A DNA stretch of 24,326 nucleotides from Thiosocius sp965601425 (GTDB lineage Bacteria > Pseudomonadota > Gammaproteobacteria > Chromatiales > Chromatiaceae). The first letter of the stretch is position 1. Each line of letters starts with the position of its first letter. Under the pieces are notes generated by a model. It was not told where the DNA came from. It did not search any database and was given only the letters and a program-made list of their open reading frames with translations. The stretch spans positions 1 to 24,326 of the forward strand of contig CBFCWF010000032.1 in the NCBI GenBank assembly GCA_965601425.1. The letters run 5' to 3'. This document shows, piece after piece, positions 7,108 to 16,263 of this stretch. The translations under genes were made by a program, and so were the position numbers.

Positions 7108-8303
7108 GGCGACTCCCTCACTGCTGACGATTGCTGGGCCGGCGCCGCGAGCGCCGGCAGCTGAATTTCGAACCGGGCCCCGCCCAGCGTCGCGTCGGCC
7201 ACACGCAGCGCGCCGCCATGCTGTAACACCACGGCCTGGACGACGGCGAGGCCGAGACCGGTGCCGCGTTCGCGGGTCGTGAAGAACGGGTCGAAGATGC
7301 GCGGCCTTGCGACCGGATCGATGCCCGGGCCGTCGTCCTCGAACGCCAGCCGCAGCGAGCCATCGGGTCCGCTGTCGGCCGACACCGCGAGCGTGACGCC
7401 TTCGCCGCCATGGTTCAGCGCGTTGTCGATCAGGTTGCTGAAGGCCCCGGCGAGGCTGTCCAGATTACCGGCGACCCGGCGTCCTGCAACGCGTTCCAGG
7501 TCGACCTGCACGCGGGCCCCGAGTTGGCGTAGCCGTGGCCGGAGCCCCGCCAGCGCGGTGGTCAGCGCGTCTTCCACGCGGACCGGACCGGCCTTGAAAC
7601 TGCCACCGCGGCTGAAGGCGAGCATCTCGCGCACCAAGGACTCGGTGTGCCGCAGGCCGTCCAGCAGCTTCTGGCTGAATGCGCGACGCTGCGCGTCGCT
7701 CAAGCCGTCTTTCGCCAGCTGGCCGGCGTAGAGCACCGAGGTCGATAAGGGAGTGCGCACCTGGTGGGCGAGTTGTGCCGCCATTTCGCCCATCGCGCTC
7801 AGTCGGTCCTGGCGCTCGACCCGCTCCTGCAGGCGGCGCTGGTCCGTCACGTCGACGACCACCAGGATGCGACCGCGATCGTTGAGCGGGCGTTGCGACA
7901 CGCTGACCCGGCGCCCGTCGTGCAGACGCCAGTCGCCGGGTGCCGGCTCGGCCGCCACGACCTCGCGCTTCACCTCGCTCCAGCGCCGCCCCCAGGCGAG
8001 ACCCGGAAAAAGTTGTTCGGCGGCGGGATTGAAGCGGTCTATACGGTCACGCGCATCAACCAGTACGATCGCCGCAGGGAGCGCTTCGAGCAGCACACCC
8101 AGTTGGTCGGCGAGGTGCTCCTTCTGTACCCGCTCGACAGAGCGCTCGCGGCGCGACAGGGCCAGCTCGCGACTGAGGTCGGCGACGCGCCCCTCGAGCT
8201 GACCATAGGCGCTGGTCAGACGCTCTGACAGTTCGTTGAATACGCCGAACGCGTGTTCCAGATCCCGTGTGGATTGCGGCGGTCGTGTCTGCAGTTCGCC
8301 CAT
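7104..8303 (-). CDS. fleS: Flagellar sensor histidine kinase FleS (FlrB-like)
   Basis: FleS is a cytoplasmic two-component kinase that phosphorylates FleR once early flagellar assembly has been reached. The 399-residue protein has no transmembrane segment. It has an N-terminal helical coiled region (about 15-70), a PAS-like domain (about 70-155), a HisKA dimerisation helix with phospho-acceptor H180 in the LAHQVRTPLS context typical of FleS/FlrB, and a HATPase domain. The HATPase shows the N-box NLIDNALNH (290-298), G1 DDGPGID (323-329) and G2 GTGLGL (347-352). It overlaps fleR by four bases. It sits 111 bases downstream of fleQ with its own sigma-54 promoter between, as expected if FleQ activates fleSR. 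ATG at 8301-8303; a GGGAGACGGGA stretch precedes it, though rather far upstream. Confidence 0.93.
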   Translation of the reverse strand: MGELQTRPPQSTRDLEHAFGVFNELSERLTSAYGQLEGRVADLSRELALSRRERSVERVQKEHLADQLGVLLEALPAAIVLVDARDRIDRFNPAAEQLFPGLAWGRRWSEVKREVVAAEPAPGDWRLHDGRRVSVSQRPLNDRGRILVVVDVTDQRRLQERVERQDRLSAMGEMAAQLAHQVRTPLSTSVLYAGQLAKDGLSDAQRRAFSQKLLDGLRHTESLVREMLAFSRGGSFKAGPVRVEDALTTALAGLRPRLRQLGARVQVDLERVAGRRVAGNLDSLAGAFSNLIDNALNHGGEGVTLAVSADSGPDGSLRLAFEDDGPGIDPVARPRIFDPFFTTRERGTGLGLAVVQAVVLQHGGALRVADATLGGARFEIQLPALAAPAQQSSAVRESP

Positions 8304-8345
8304 GCGGCTGAATCCCGTCTCCCGATACTGTTCGGGGAGTGGATC

Positions 8346-8361
8346 AGCAAGACACGTGCCA
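8346..8361 (-). promoter_or_regulatory. Sigma-54 (-24/-12) promoter of fleSR
   Basis: The minus strand reads TGGCACG-TGTC-TTGCT, a perfect match to the sigma-54 consensus. The invariant GG is at 8360-8359 and the GC at 8348-8347. The predicted start lies near 8336, about 33 bases before the fleS ATG. It is in the fleQ-fleS gap, where a FleQ-dependent promoter is expected. Confidence 0.9.
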
Positions 8362-8414
8362 TAGAAAAATAGCCAGCAAAAACAGCAGCTTGACTAGAGA
8401 AAGAAACGATTACG

Positions 8415-9926
<1,512 letters not shown>

Positions 9927-9962
9927 GCGTATTTTGAGAAGGCAATCACATAAGTAGCCGAA

Positions 9963-9991
9963 AGTTAAGCATGCCGATGGCATCCTGTCAA
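9963..9991 (-). promoter_or_regulatory. Candidate sigma-70 promoter of fleQ with palindrome in the spacer
   Basis: On the minus strand a perfect -35 TTGACA (9991-9986) is followed by a 17-base spacer and a weak -10 TTAACT (9968-9963). The predicted start is near 9956, about 30 bases before the fleQ ATG at 9926. The spacer contains an exact inverted repeat ATGCC-N3-GGCAT (9971-9983), a plausible operator. The -10 matches only half the consensus, so confidence is moderate. Confidence 0.45.
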
Positions 9992-10043
9992 AAAAACGTC
10001 AGTTAACAAAACGGCGCCATCCCCGGCTTCGCAACGCTGCGGC

Positions 10044-10072
10044 TTGACAGCCCCCTCCCTGGCCCCTAGAAA
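10044..10072 (+). promoter_or_regulatory. Candidate sigma-70 promoter of corB
   Basis: A perfect -35 TTGACA (10044-10049) is followed by a 17-base spacer and -10 TAGAAA (10067-10072, four of six consensus bases). The predicted start is near 10079, giving a leader of about 27 bases before the TTG start of corB. It faces away from the fleQ promoter; the two -35 elements are about 50 bases apart. Confidence 0.55.
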
Positions 10073-10105
10073 TTGACGCTTCGAAGCTGAAACCCGGGCC
10101 CCCCA

Positions 10106-11386
10106 TTGAACGATCTACCGCTCGGCGCGCTGTTCGGCGCCCTGGTATTCCTGCTTGGACTGTCCGCGTTCTTCTCGGGTTCAGAGACCGCGCTGATGAC
10201 GCTCAATCGCTACCGGTTGCGTCACCTGACCACTGCCGGGCACCCGGGGGCCCGCCTGGCCGATCGCCTGTTGCGCAAACCCGACCGGCTGATCGGGCTG
10301 ATCCTGCTCGGCAACAACTTCGTGAATATCCTGGCCTCGTCACTCGCGACCATCATCGCGCTGCGGCTGGGCGGAGAAGGCGCGATACCGATTGCCGCCG
10401 GCCTGCTGACGCTGGTCGTACTGATCTTCTCCGAGGTCGCCCCCAAGACCTTCGCGGCGCTGCACCCGGAGCGGCTCGCGTTTCCGGCCTCCTGGGTCTA
10501 TACGCCGCTGTTGCGCGTGCTGTTTCCGCTGGTCTGGCTGGTCAACCTGCTGGCCAACACCGTGCTGCGGGGGCTCGGCATCTATCCCGAGGACGGCGAG
10601 GGCAATGCGCTGAGCCGAGAGGAACTGCGTACCGTGGTGAACGAGGCCGGGGCGATGATCCCGAAGCGCCACCAGAAAATGCTGCTCAACATCCTCGACC
10701 TGGAGAAAGTCACCGTCGACGACATCATGGTGCCGCGCAGCGAGCTGGACGGGATCGACCTGGAAAATCCGATCGACGTGATCCTCGAGCAGCTCGAAAA
10801 GATTCCCTACACGCGGGTGCTGGCATTTAGCGGCAGCATCGACCGGGTCGTCGGTTTCGTGCATGCGCGCCGGGTGATGCAGGCACAACTCGACGGCGAG
10901 CTGACCCGTGAGTCGCTCGAAGGCCTGATCCGCGAGCCCTATTACATCCCCGAGGGCACGCCACTGAACCGTCAGCTGATCAACTTCCAGCACAGGCGGC
11001 GGCGCACCGCGCTGGTGGTCGACGAGTACGGTGATGTATTGGGTCTGGTTACGATGGCCGACCTGCTCGAGGAGATTGTCGGGGAATTCGCCACCGACCC
11101 GGCCGATGGCATCGCCGATGTGCTGCCGCAGCACGACGGCAGTTTCCTGGTGGACGGCAGCGCCAGCCTCCGGGATCTGGTTCGGACCATGCACTGGGAG
11201 CTGCCGACCGACGGGCCGAAGACCCTGAACGGTCTGATCGTGGAGTACCTGGAGAGCATTCCCGAGACCGGGACGTCGCTGATGATCGCCGGCTATCCGA
11301 TCGAGGTGGTGCAAATCCAGGATAATGCGGTCAAGACCGCACGCATCAGGCCGGCCGAGCGCCGCCGCACGCTCGCGGAAGCCTGA
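10106..11386 (+). CDS. corB: CorB/YfjD-type CNNM transporter (HlyC/CorC family) with CBS pair
   Basis: CorB-type proteins are inner-membrane CNNM homologues linked to magnesium (or cobalt) efflux and resistance. The 426-residue product has the full family layout. The DUF21/CNNM membrane domain includes hydrophobic segments at about 6-24, 62-88, 92-110 and 130-152, with the FSGSETALMTLNRYRLRHL signature just after the first helix. It is followed by the LSREELRTVV acidic helix, a CBS pair (about 205-330) including KVTVDDIMVPRSEL, and a C-terminal CorC/HlyC transporter-associated domain (about 345-420). It resembles E. coli YfjD along its length. The start is TTG at 10106-10108, the only well-placed initiation codon before the first helix, with no strong ribosome-binding site, so the start is the weakest part of the call. 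It stands alone on the plus strand, divergent from fleQ. Confidence 0.9.
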   Translation: MNDLPLGALFGALVFLLGLSAFFSGSETALMTLNRYRLRHLTTAGHPGARLADRLLRKPDRLIGLILLGNNFVNILASSLATIIALRLGGEGAIPIAAGLLTLVVLIFSEVAPKTFAALHPERLAFPASWVYTPLLRVLFPLVWLVNLLANTVLRGLGIYPEDGEGNALSREELRTVVNEAGAMIPKRHQKMLLNILDLEKVTVDDIMVPRSELDGIDLENPIDVILEQLEKIPYTRVLAFSGSIDRVVGFVHARRVMQAQLDGELTRESLEGLIREPYYIPEGTPLNRQLINFQHRRRRTALVVDEYGDVLGLVTMADLLEEIVGEFATDPADGIADVLPQHDGSFLVDGSASLRDLVRTMHWELPTDGPKTLNGLIVEYLESIPETGTSLMIAGYPIEVVQIQDNAVKTARIRPAERRRTLAEA

Positions 11387-11699
11387 ACACACGGCGCACG
11401 CACCGTCTCGTCGCCGGAAAAACGGGGCGCGTTTGCCCGGTAGTGGCGACGCGCAGGGTTTCCACCTCCCGGCTACCCGCAGACTCGTCGCACATGTGAT
11501 AAATTCCGCCCGGCCCCACCCGCGGCGGTGGGCAACCGCTCATTGTCAAAACCGGGTGCTTGACGCGCGGGGTCATCGCGCAGACGAACGGTGGGGGCGT
11601 CGCACCCGCGTCGCCTGACGCACCCCAGCGTTGCACAGCCTCGTCCCGCCGAGCGCGCGTCGAAAGATCACACGTCGGTTTCACAGGGGGTATTGAAGC
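11387..11699 (+). other. 313-base intergenic region upstream of gltS with two GC-rich hairpins
   Basis: No convincing gene is present: frames crossing it have no protein-like composition. It holds two inverted repeats. One is CCCACC-N6-GGTGGG at 11515-11532. The other is a 10-bp stem with one bulged A at 11592-11627 (TGGGGGCGTC pairing with GACGC-A-CCCCA around a 15-base loop). Neither is followed by a T run, so they are not clear terminators. A GATAAA element at about 11498 resembles a -10 but lacks a good -35. The gltS ribosome-binding site AGGGGG lies at the very end. Confidence 0.5.
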
Positions 11700-12923
11700 A
11701 TGGAGTTCGCAGACGGTGTGCTGCACGTGAAAGGTTTTCTTGCCGTGACCATCGGCATCGTGGTGCTGTTCGTTGGTAAACGGATCAACGACGCGGTATC
11801 CCTACTGCGCCGGTTCAGCATCCCGGAACCGGTCACCGGCGGTCTGCTGTTCTCGATCCTGTTTGGTGTCGTCTATGCGCTCTCGGACGTGGCGGTCGAA
11901 TTCGATCTCGACGCACGCGATTTCCTGCTCGTCTACTTCTTCACCACGATTGGCATCAACGCCAGCTTCTCCGAGCTGCTCGCCGGCGGTAAACCCTTGG
12001 TGGTACTCCTCGCGCTCACGATCGGCTACATGGTCGTGCAAAACCTGACCGGGATCTCGGTGGCTGCGCTGTTCGACCTTTCCGGCCCGGTCGGGCTGCT
12101 CGGCGGGAGCGTCTCGCTCATTGGCGGACATGGCACGGCAATCGCCTGGGCGCCGCGATTTGCCGAAGAGTATGGGGTCACCAGCGCAATGGAAATCGGT
12201 ATCGCCTGCGCCACGTTCGGATTGATCCTGGCGAGCCTCATGGGCGGCCCGATTGCGAGTTTTCTGATCAAGCGACACCATCTGCAGCCGGAAAGTCAGG
12301 CGTCGCTGGACGTCGGGACGTCGGAGCAGCGGGACACGCAGGGGATTGGCCAGCTGGACTTCCTCGATGCGATTCTCGCGATCCACGTCGCGGTGATCGC
12401 CGGCCTGGTGCTCAATGAGGGACTCGAGCACATGGGGCTCAAGCTGCCGCTGTTTGTCACCTGCCTGTTCGCCGGCATCCTGATTTCGAACCTGGTGCCG
12501 GAGAGCTTCCCGCGTATCTCGGGCACACGCTGGCCGAAGCGCACGCCGGCGATGGCACTGATTGCCGATATCTCGCTCGGCACCTTCCTCGCAATGTCGC
12601 TGATGAGTATGCAGCTCTGGACACTGGTCGACCTGGCAGGCCCGATCTTCACTATCCTGGCGGCTCAGTTCGTCGTCGCCGTCGCGATCAATATCTTCGT
12701 GGTCTTTCCCGCGATGGGTCGCAACTATGACGCAGCGGTGATCTCGGCAGGCTTCGGCGGGATCTCGCTGGGTGCCACGCCGACCGCGATGGCCAATATG
12801 GCGGCCGTAACCCAGCGACACGGCGCCTCGCACCTCGCGTTCATTGTCGTTCCGCTGGTCTGCGCCTTCTTCGTCGATCTGGCGAATGCGCTGCTGATCC
12901 CGTTCTTCCTCGGCCGATTCTGA
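11700..12923 (+). CDS. gltS: Sodium/glutamate symporter GltS
   Basis: GltS imports glutamate across the inner membrane with sodium (ESS family). The 407-residue product is the normal family length and strongly hydrophobic, with about ten to twelve membrane segments arranged as two inverted halves. Family signatures are visible in both halves: GGHGTA at 142-147 in the first re-entrant region, and GGISLGATPTAMANMAAVTQ at about 354-373 in the second, the pore loops of this family. A hydrophilic stretch (about 195-220) separates the halves. ATG at 11700-11702 is preceded by AGGGGG nine bases upstream, a good ribosome-binding site. A Na/Pi cotransporter gene follows after 42 bases on the same strand, so the two are probably co-transcribed. 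No promoter was clearly found. Confidence 0.95.
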   Translation: MEFADGVLHVKGFLAVTIGIVVLFVGKRINDAVSLLRRFSIPEPVTGGLLFSILFGVVYALSDVAVEFDLDARDFLLVYFFTTIGINASFSELLAGGKPLVVLLALTIGYMVVQNLTGISVAALFDLSGPVGLLGGSVSLIGGHGTAIAWAPRFAEEYGVTSAMEIGIACATFGLILASLMGGPIASFLIKRHHLQPESQASLDVGTSEQRDTQGIGQLDFLDAILAIHVAVIAGLVLNEGLEHMGLKLPLFVTCLFAGILISNLVPESFPRISGTRWPKRTPAMALIADISLGTFLAMSLMSMQLWTLVDLAGPIFTILAAQFVVAVAINIFVVFPAMGRNYDAAVISAGFGGISLGATPTAMANMAAVTQRHGASHLAFIVVPLVCAFFVDLANALLIPFFLGRF

Positions 12924-12965
12924 TCCCCCATCGACAGCCACCGTCGAATCATTGGAGACCGCCTC

Positions 12966-14765
12966 ATGAGAGTTCCCCTTCACGCGGTATTGATGGACTG
13001 CTGCGGCCACATCCGGCACCGGGCGCTCACCGCCATCGCACTTTCCCTGTTCACGCTTGCCGCGGCGGCGGCTGCGGCAGAGCTCGAGACCACGGGTGAG
13101 ATCGACTGGCTGCGGCTGCTGATGGGGTTGTTCGGTGGGCTCGCCCTGTTCCTGTTCGGCATGGAGCAGATGTCGAACGGGCTGAAGGCCGCGGCCGGAG
13201 AGGGTCTCAAGAACCTCATGGAGCGACTGACAAAGAACCGTTTCATGGGCGCAATGACCGGTGCCTTCGTGACCGCGGTGCTCAACTCCTCGTCGGTGAC
13301 CACGGTGCTGGTCGTGGGTTTCATCACCGCGGGCGTCATGACCTTCGCCCAATCGGTCGGCGTTATCATGGGCGCGAACATCGGCAGCACCTTCACCGCG
13401 CAGATTGTCGCATTCAATGTCACCCAGTATGCGCTGCTGCTCGTCGCACCGGGCTTTCTGATGCTGTTCACCGCAAAGCAGGACCGCATCCGGCATTACG
13501 GCGAGATGATCATGGGCCTCGGCCTGGTCTTCTTCGGCATGGGCCTGATGAGCGAGGCGATGAACCCGCTGCGCAGCTACCAGCCGTTCCTCGACCTGAT
13601 GCAGCGCATGGAGGATCCGCTGTTCGGCATTCTCGTCGGCGCGGTCTTCACGGGCCTGGTGCAGTCCTCGGCGGCGACGACCGGCATCGCGATCGTGATG
13701 GCGACCGAGGGCCTGATCAGCCTCCCGGCCGGCATTGCGCTGGCCTTCGGTTCGAACATCGGCACCTGTGTGACCGCGATCCTCGCGGCCATCGGCAAAC
13801 CGGTCGAAGCGGCCCGCGCCGCGGCGGTGCACGTGCTGTTCAACGTCGCCGGGGTATTGCTCTGGGTGTTCTTCATTCCACAGTTCGCCGGATTGGTCGA
13901 GGACATCTCGCCCGCCTATCCGGCGTTGAGCGGCACCGAGCGCATGGCCGCCGAGGTGCCACGCCAGATCGCGAACGCCCACACCCTGTTCAACGTCGTC
14001 AATACCTTCGTCTTCATCTGGTTCACCGTACCCCTGGCAAGGCTGGTCGAGCGCATGCTGCCGGACCGCCCCGCATCTGAGCGCATCATTGTGAGGCCGA
14101 AGTTTCTCGACAAGGAACTCCTGAAGACACCGTCCCTTGCGCTGGAACGCGCCCGGTTCGAGATCGGTCACCTCGGCGAGGTCCTGCAGGGCATGCTGGC
14201 ACGGATTTCGGCGATCATGGACGACCCGAAGGCAGCGGACCAGATTCGCAAAGACGAGGACAAGGTCGACATACTGTACGAGGAGATCATCGAGTACCTG
14301 CGCGCGATCCACATAAAGTCGATGACCCCCGCGCAGAGCCAGGAGTTCATCCAGCTGGTCGGGGCGACCGACAACCTGGAGGGTATCGGCGACATCATCG
14401 CGACCGACCTGCTCAAGCTCGTCGACGACGCACGCAGCAAGGGCGTCCGGGCCACCGACACCTTGCGCGCCATCTACATGAACCTCCATACGGCGATCCT
14501 GGAGGCGCTGGCATCCGCGGTCCAAGCGGTCGAAAAGGACGACCAGCAGGCGGCCCAGGACGTGCTGGCGGCCAAGGACGATATCCACCGTCTCGTGGAC
14601 GAGGCGCTACAGCATCAGGTCGGTGAACTGACCGCAGTGGAGCCGAGCAGCCTGGACGCGTTCCGGCTGGAGATGGAGGTAGCGGACAAATTCAAGCGCA
14701 TCTATGCGCTGTCCAAGCGCATCGCCAGGGGGGAGCTGCCGGAAGCCGTTGAGTCACGTGATTGA
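12966..14765 (+). CDS. Na/Pi cotransporter family protein with C-terminal PhoU domain (NptA/YjbB-like)
   Basis: This family moves inorganic phosphate coupled to sodium; bacterial members related to E. coli YjbB may act in phosphate export. The 599-residue product begins with a hydrophobic Ala-rich segment resembling a signal (about 19-39). Two repeated Na/Pi-cotransporter units follow, each with the paired hallmark. In unit 1 this is NSSSVTT (107-113) and GANIGST (136-142); in unit 2 it is QSSAATT (233-239) and GSNIGT (262-267). The C-terminal third (about 370-590) is a helical, charged PhoU-like domain with an acidic RKDEDKVDILYEEI stretch. ATG 12966-12968 is preceded by TTGGAGA seven bases upstream. 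It sits 42 bases behind gltS and converges with the DUF3429 gene. The direction of transport cannot be read from sequence. Confidence 0.92.
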   Translation: MRVPLHAVLMDCCGHIRHRALTAIALSLFTLAAAAAAAELETTGEIDWLRLLMGLFGGLALFLFGMEQMSNGLKAAAGEGLKNLMERLTKNRFMGAMTGAFVTAVLNSSSVTTVLVVGFITAGVMTFAQSVGVIMGANIGSTFTAQIVAFNVTQYALLLVAPGFLMLFTAKQDRIRHYGEMIMGLGLVFFGMGLMSEAMNPLRSYQPFLDLMQRMEDPLFGILVGAVFTGLVQSSAATTGIAIVMATEGLISLPAGIALAFGSNIGTCVTAILAAIGKPVEAARAAAVHVLFNVAGVLLWVFFIPQFAGLVEDISPAYPALSGTERMAAEVPRQIANAHTLFNVVNTFVFIWFTVPLARLVERMLPDRPASERIIVRPKFLDKELLKTPSLALERARFEIGHLGEVLQGMLARISAIMDDPKAADQIRKDEDKVDILYEEIIEYLRAIHIKSMTPAQSQEFIQLVGATDNLEGIGDIIATDLLKLVDDARSKGVRATDTLRAIYMNLHTAILEALASAVQAVEKDDQQAAQDVLAAKDDIHRLVDEALQHQVGELTAVEPSSLDAFRLEMEVADKFKRIYALSKRIARGELPEAVESRD

Positions 14766-14818
14766 CCCCGCCGCGGGCGGCTTGTCACTTCGGTGGCGAA
14801 CCCATCGGCCCGCGGGGC
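14766..14818. other. GC-rich inverted repeat between convergent genes
   Basis: Immediately after the Na/Pi transporter stop, CCCCG-CCG-CGGGC (14766-14778) can pair with GCCCGCGGGG (14808-14817), giving ten base pairs with a 3-base bulge around a 29-base loop. It lies between two converging genes, where a shared terminator would be expected, but there is no T run on either strand. It may only reflect GC-rich composition. Confidence 0.3.
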
Positions 14819-14867
14819 CTGGCGCCCGATGCGCGCGCGGCGGCCAGCGCCCCCGGCAGAGTCGCGT

Positions 14868-15335
14868 TCAGGCGAGCCCGCGATCCGCCAGTGCGGCGAC
14901 CAACAGCGACAGGACGACAATGACGGACAGCTGGACACGCAGCGCGCGATAGGTCGCGTCCAGCGCCGGCAAAATGAAGCGGTCGACGATCAGGATCAGC
15001 ACGAACAGCGCGGCAAAGCCCAGCAGCGCGATGGACCCGGGCTCGACCGCGAGCAGGACCCAGGCGATCAGTGCCGGGGTCACGCCCCAGTGCAGACGGG
15101 CGCGCGTGTACCGGTCGTCGCGCTGCGCCGCCATGCCCCAATGGACCGCGCCGAGGAAACTGGCGATCACCGCCGCATAGTAACGCAGCATGTCCGTCGC
15201 GAGCCCGCGCCAGCCCGGGTCGTCGGCCAACGACAGGACGGCCGCACACACAAGGAAGGGAATGAGCCCGGCGTAGCCGAGCCAGCGACGTTCGTTTTGC
15301 CGGGCGTCCCCGGCCTGTGCAGCGTCTGAAGGCAT
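14868..15335 (-). CDS. DUF3429 family inner-membrane protein
   Basis: This is a small integral membrane protein of the DUF3429 family; its function is unknown. The 155-residue product has a short charged N-terminus (1-17). About five hydrophobic segments follow, starting near residues 18-36, 50-70, 85-100, 101-120 and 133-150. The family landmarks LGYAGLIPF and GAVHWGMA are visible. The start ATG 15333-15335 follows GGAGGGACACG, a strong ribosome-binding site. The gene stands alone: it converges with the Na/Pi transporter gene, and 169 bases separate it from the DUF2237 gene upstream. A TATGAT hexamer at 15427-15422 could be a -10 element, but no matching -35 is visible. Some overlapping longer frames are shadows with no membrane pattern. 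Confidence 0.85.
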   Translation of the reverse strand: MPSDAAQAGDARQNERRWLGYAGLIPFLVCAAVLSLADDPGWRGLATDMLRYYAAVIASFLGAVHWGMAAQRDDRYTRARLHWGVTPALIAWVLLAVEPGSIALLGFAALFVLILIVDRFILPALDATYRALRVQLSVIVVLSLLVAALADRGLA

Positions 15336-15504
15336 CGTGTCCCTCCGCCGAAGTGGATTGTCTGGTCGATCATCTCAGGGGCCGCGCGCGGCAACCGGCA
15401 CCGTTCGCCCAGCCGGCCCCTATCATACCGACGATGGCCAGGCCTGCCGTTGTTCGCGAAGACGCACACGAGGCGCCGCCGGCGCCAGCATCGCTGACGG
15501 CCGC

Positions 15505-15888
15505 TCAGGCGTTACGCGGCAGATCGAGCGCGTAGGGCAACAGGTCGTCGAGGGTCAGCACCTCCAGCACGCGTTCGTGCGTGGCCTGCAGGAACAGGGG
15601 CGGCGCCAGGTCGGCCTCGAGGGCCTCGCGCCAGCGCAAGACACACAGACACCAGCGGTCACCGCCCTTAAGGCCGGGGAAGCCGTACGCCGGCACCGGG
15701 GTGATCAGATCGTTGCCCTGGTCTCGTGAAAACGCCAGGAAACGGTCGTCGACCTGGGCGCACACGAGGTGCAGGCCGCCGTCGTCCGGTCTGGTGCGGC
15801 AGTGGCCGTCGCGCAGGTAACCGGTCTTTGGCCGCAGGCCGCACAGTGCCAACTCACCGCCGAGGACGTTGCGGGCAAAGTCTTGCAT
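15505..15888 (-). CDS. DUF2237 family protein
   Basis: This is a small soluble protein of the DUF2237 family, widespread in bacteria and without an established function. The product from ATG 15886-15888 has 127 residues. It begins MQDFARNVLGG, the usual family start, then shows GYLRDGHCRTRPDDGGLHLVC, the FLAFSRDQGNDL segment, the PAYGFPGLKGGDRWCLCVLRW core and a C-terminal ATHERVLEVLTLDDL helix. These conserved Cys, Gly and Trp positions make the assignment firm. The open frame extends upstream but only into non-family sequence. The start lies one base after the stop of the upstream 109-residue gene, so the pair is almost certainly one transcript with coupled translation. Pairing with this upstream partner and the 58-residue peptide gene is not an arrangement I recognise. 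Confidence 0.88.
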   Translation of the reverse strand: MQDFARNVLGGELALCGLRPKTGYLRDGHCRTRPDDGGLHLVCAQVDDRFLAFSRDQGNDLITPVPAYGFPGLKGGDRWCLCVLRWREALEADLAPPLFLQATHERVLEVLTLDDLLPYALDLPRNA

Positions 15889-15889
15889 G

Positions 15890-16219
15890 TCAGGCCCTCG
15901 CCGCGAGAAAGGCCCTGGCCGCGGAGGTGGCACCCCAGGCACCGGCATAGAGCGCACGTGAAAGCGCCTCGACCTGTTGCAGGTCGCCCTCCAACATACG
16001 GCCACGGATCGCCAGCGTCATCGCCAATCCCTGCAGGATGTCACCCTCGCTGACGTCGTCGCGCGTCCCGGCATGCTCGGAAACCACCTCTAGCAGGCGC
16101 GTGACCAGGTCGGCGACAGATGCCGCCGAGCGGGTCTCCGGGTGCAGCGGGAAGTCGATATCGTAGGCACGCCCGCCCGCGGTGATCGCTACAAACTGCA
16201 GTATGTCCTGGTCCGTCAT
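15890..16219 (-). CDS. Hypothetical protein, unrecognised (109 residues)
   Basis: I do not recognise this protein. The ATG at 16217-16219 has an excellent ribosome-binding site (GGAGGG, five bases upstream), and 109 codons follow to a TGA at 15890-15892. The frame is also open upstream to a TTG at 16261, but the ATG is clearly better. The product is soluble, with no membrane segment, Cys or obvious signal. An N-terminal piece (1-30) looks like a beta-rich or mixed segment with a GGRAYDIDFPLHPETRS stretch. The rest (about 33-109) is a set of amphipathic helices rich in Ala, Leu, Val and Glu, ending in an Ala-rich tail. It is tightly coupled to the DUF2237 gene (one base apart) and follows the small peptide gene by 44 bases. 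Codon style matches the neighbours. Confidence 0.75.
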   Translation of the reverse strand: MTDQDILQFVAITAGGRAYDIDFPLHPETRSAASVADLVTRLLEVVSEHAGTRDDVSEGDILQGLAMTLAIRGRMLEGDLQQVEALSRALYAGAWGATSAARAFLAARA

Positions 16220-16263
16220 CTTAACCCTCCGGCTCGGCCTCTCGTTGGCTTGCCCGGACAATG

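Noticed and set aside
11346..11726. 126-codon minus-strand frame across the corB-gltS gap
   Set aside because: Overlaps both gene ends, has no ribosome-binding site and an unstructured Pro/Arg/Cys composition typical of antisense GC-rich shadow frames.
11802..14588. 928-codon minus-strand frame opposite gltS and the Na/Pi transporter
   Set aside because: It is a codon-bias shadow: Asp, His, Arg and Gln-rich low-complexity translation with no domain, lying opposite two well-supported genes.
15472..15486. GGCGCC-GCC-GGCGCC palindrome downstream of the DUF2237 gene as a terminator
   Set aside because: Three-base loop, no T run and highly likely by chance in GC-rich sequence.
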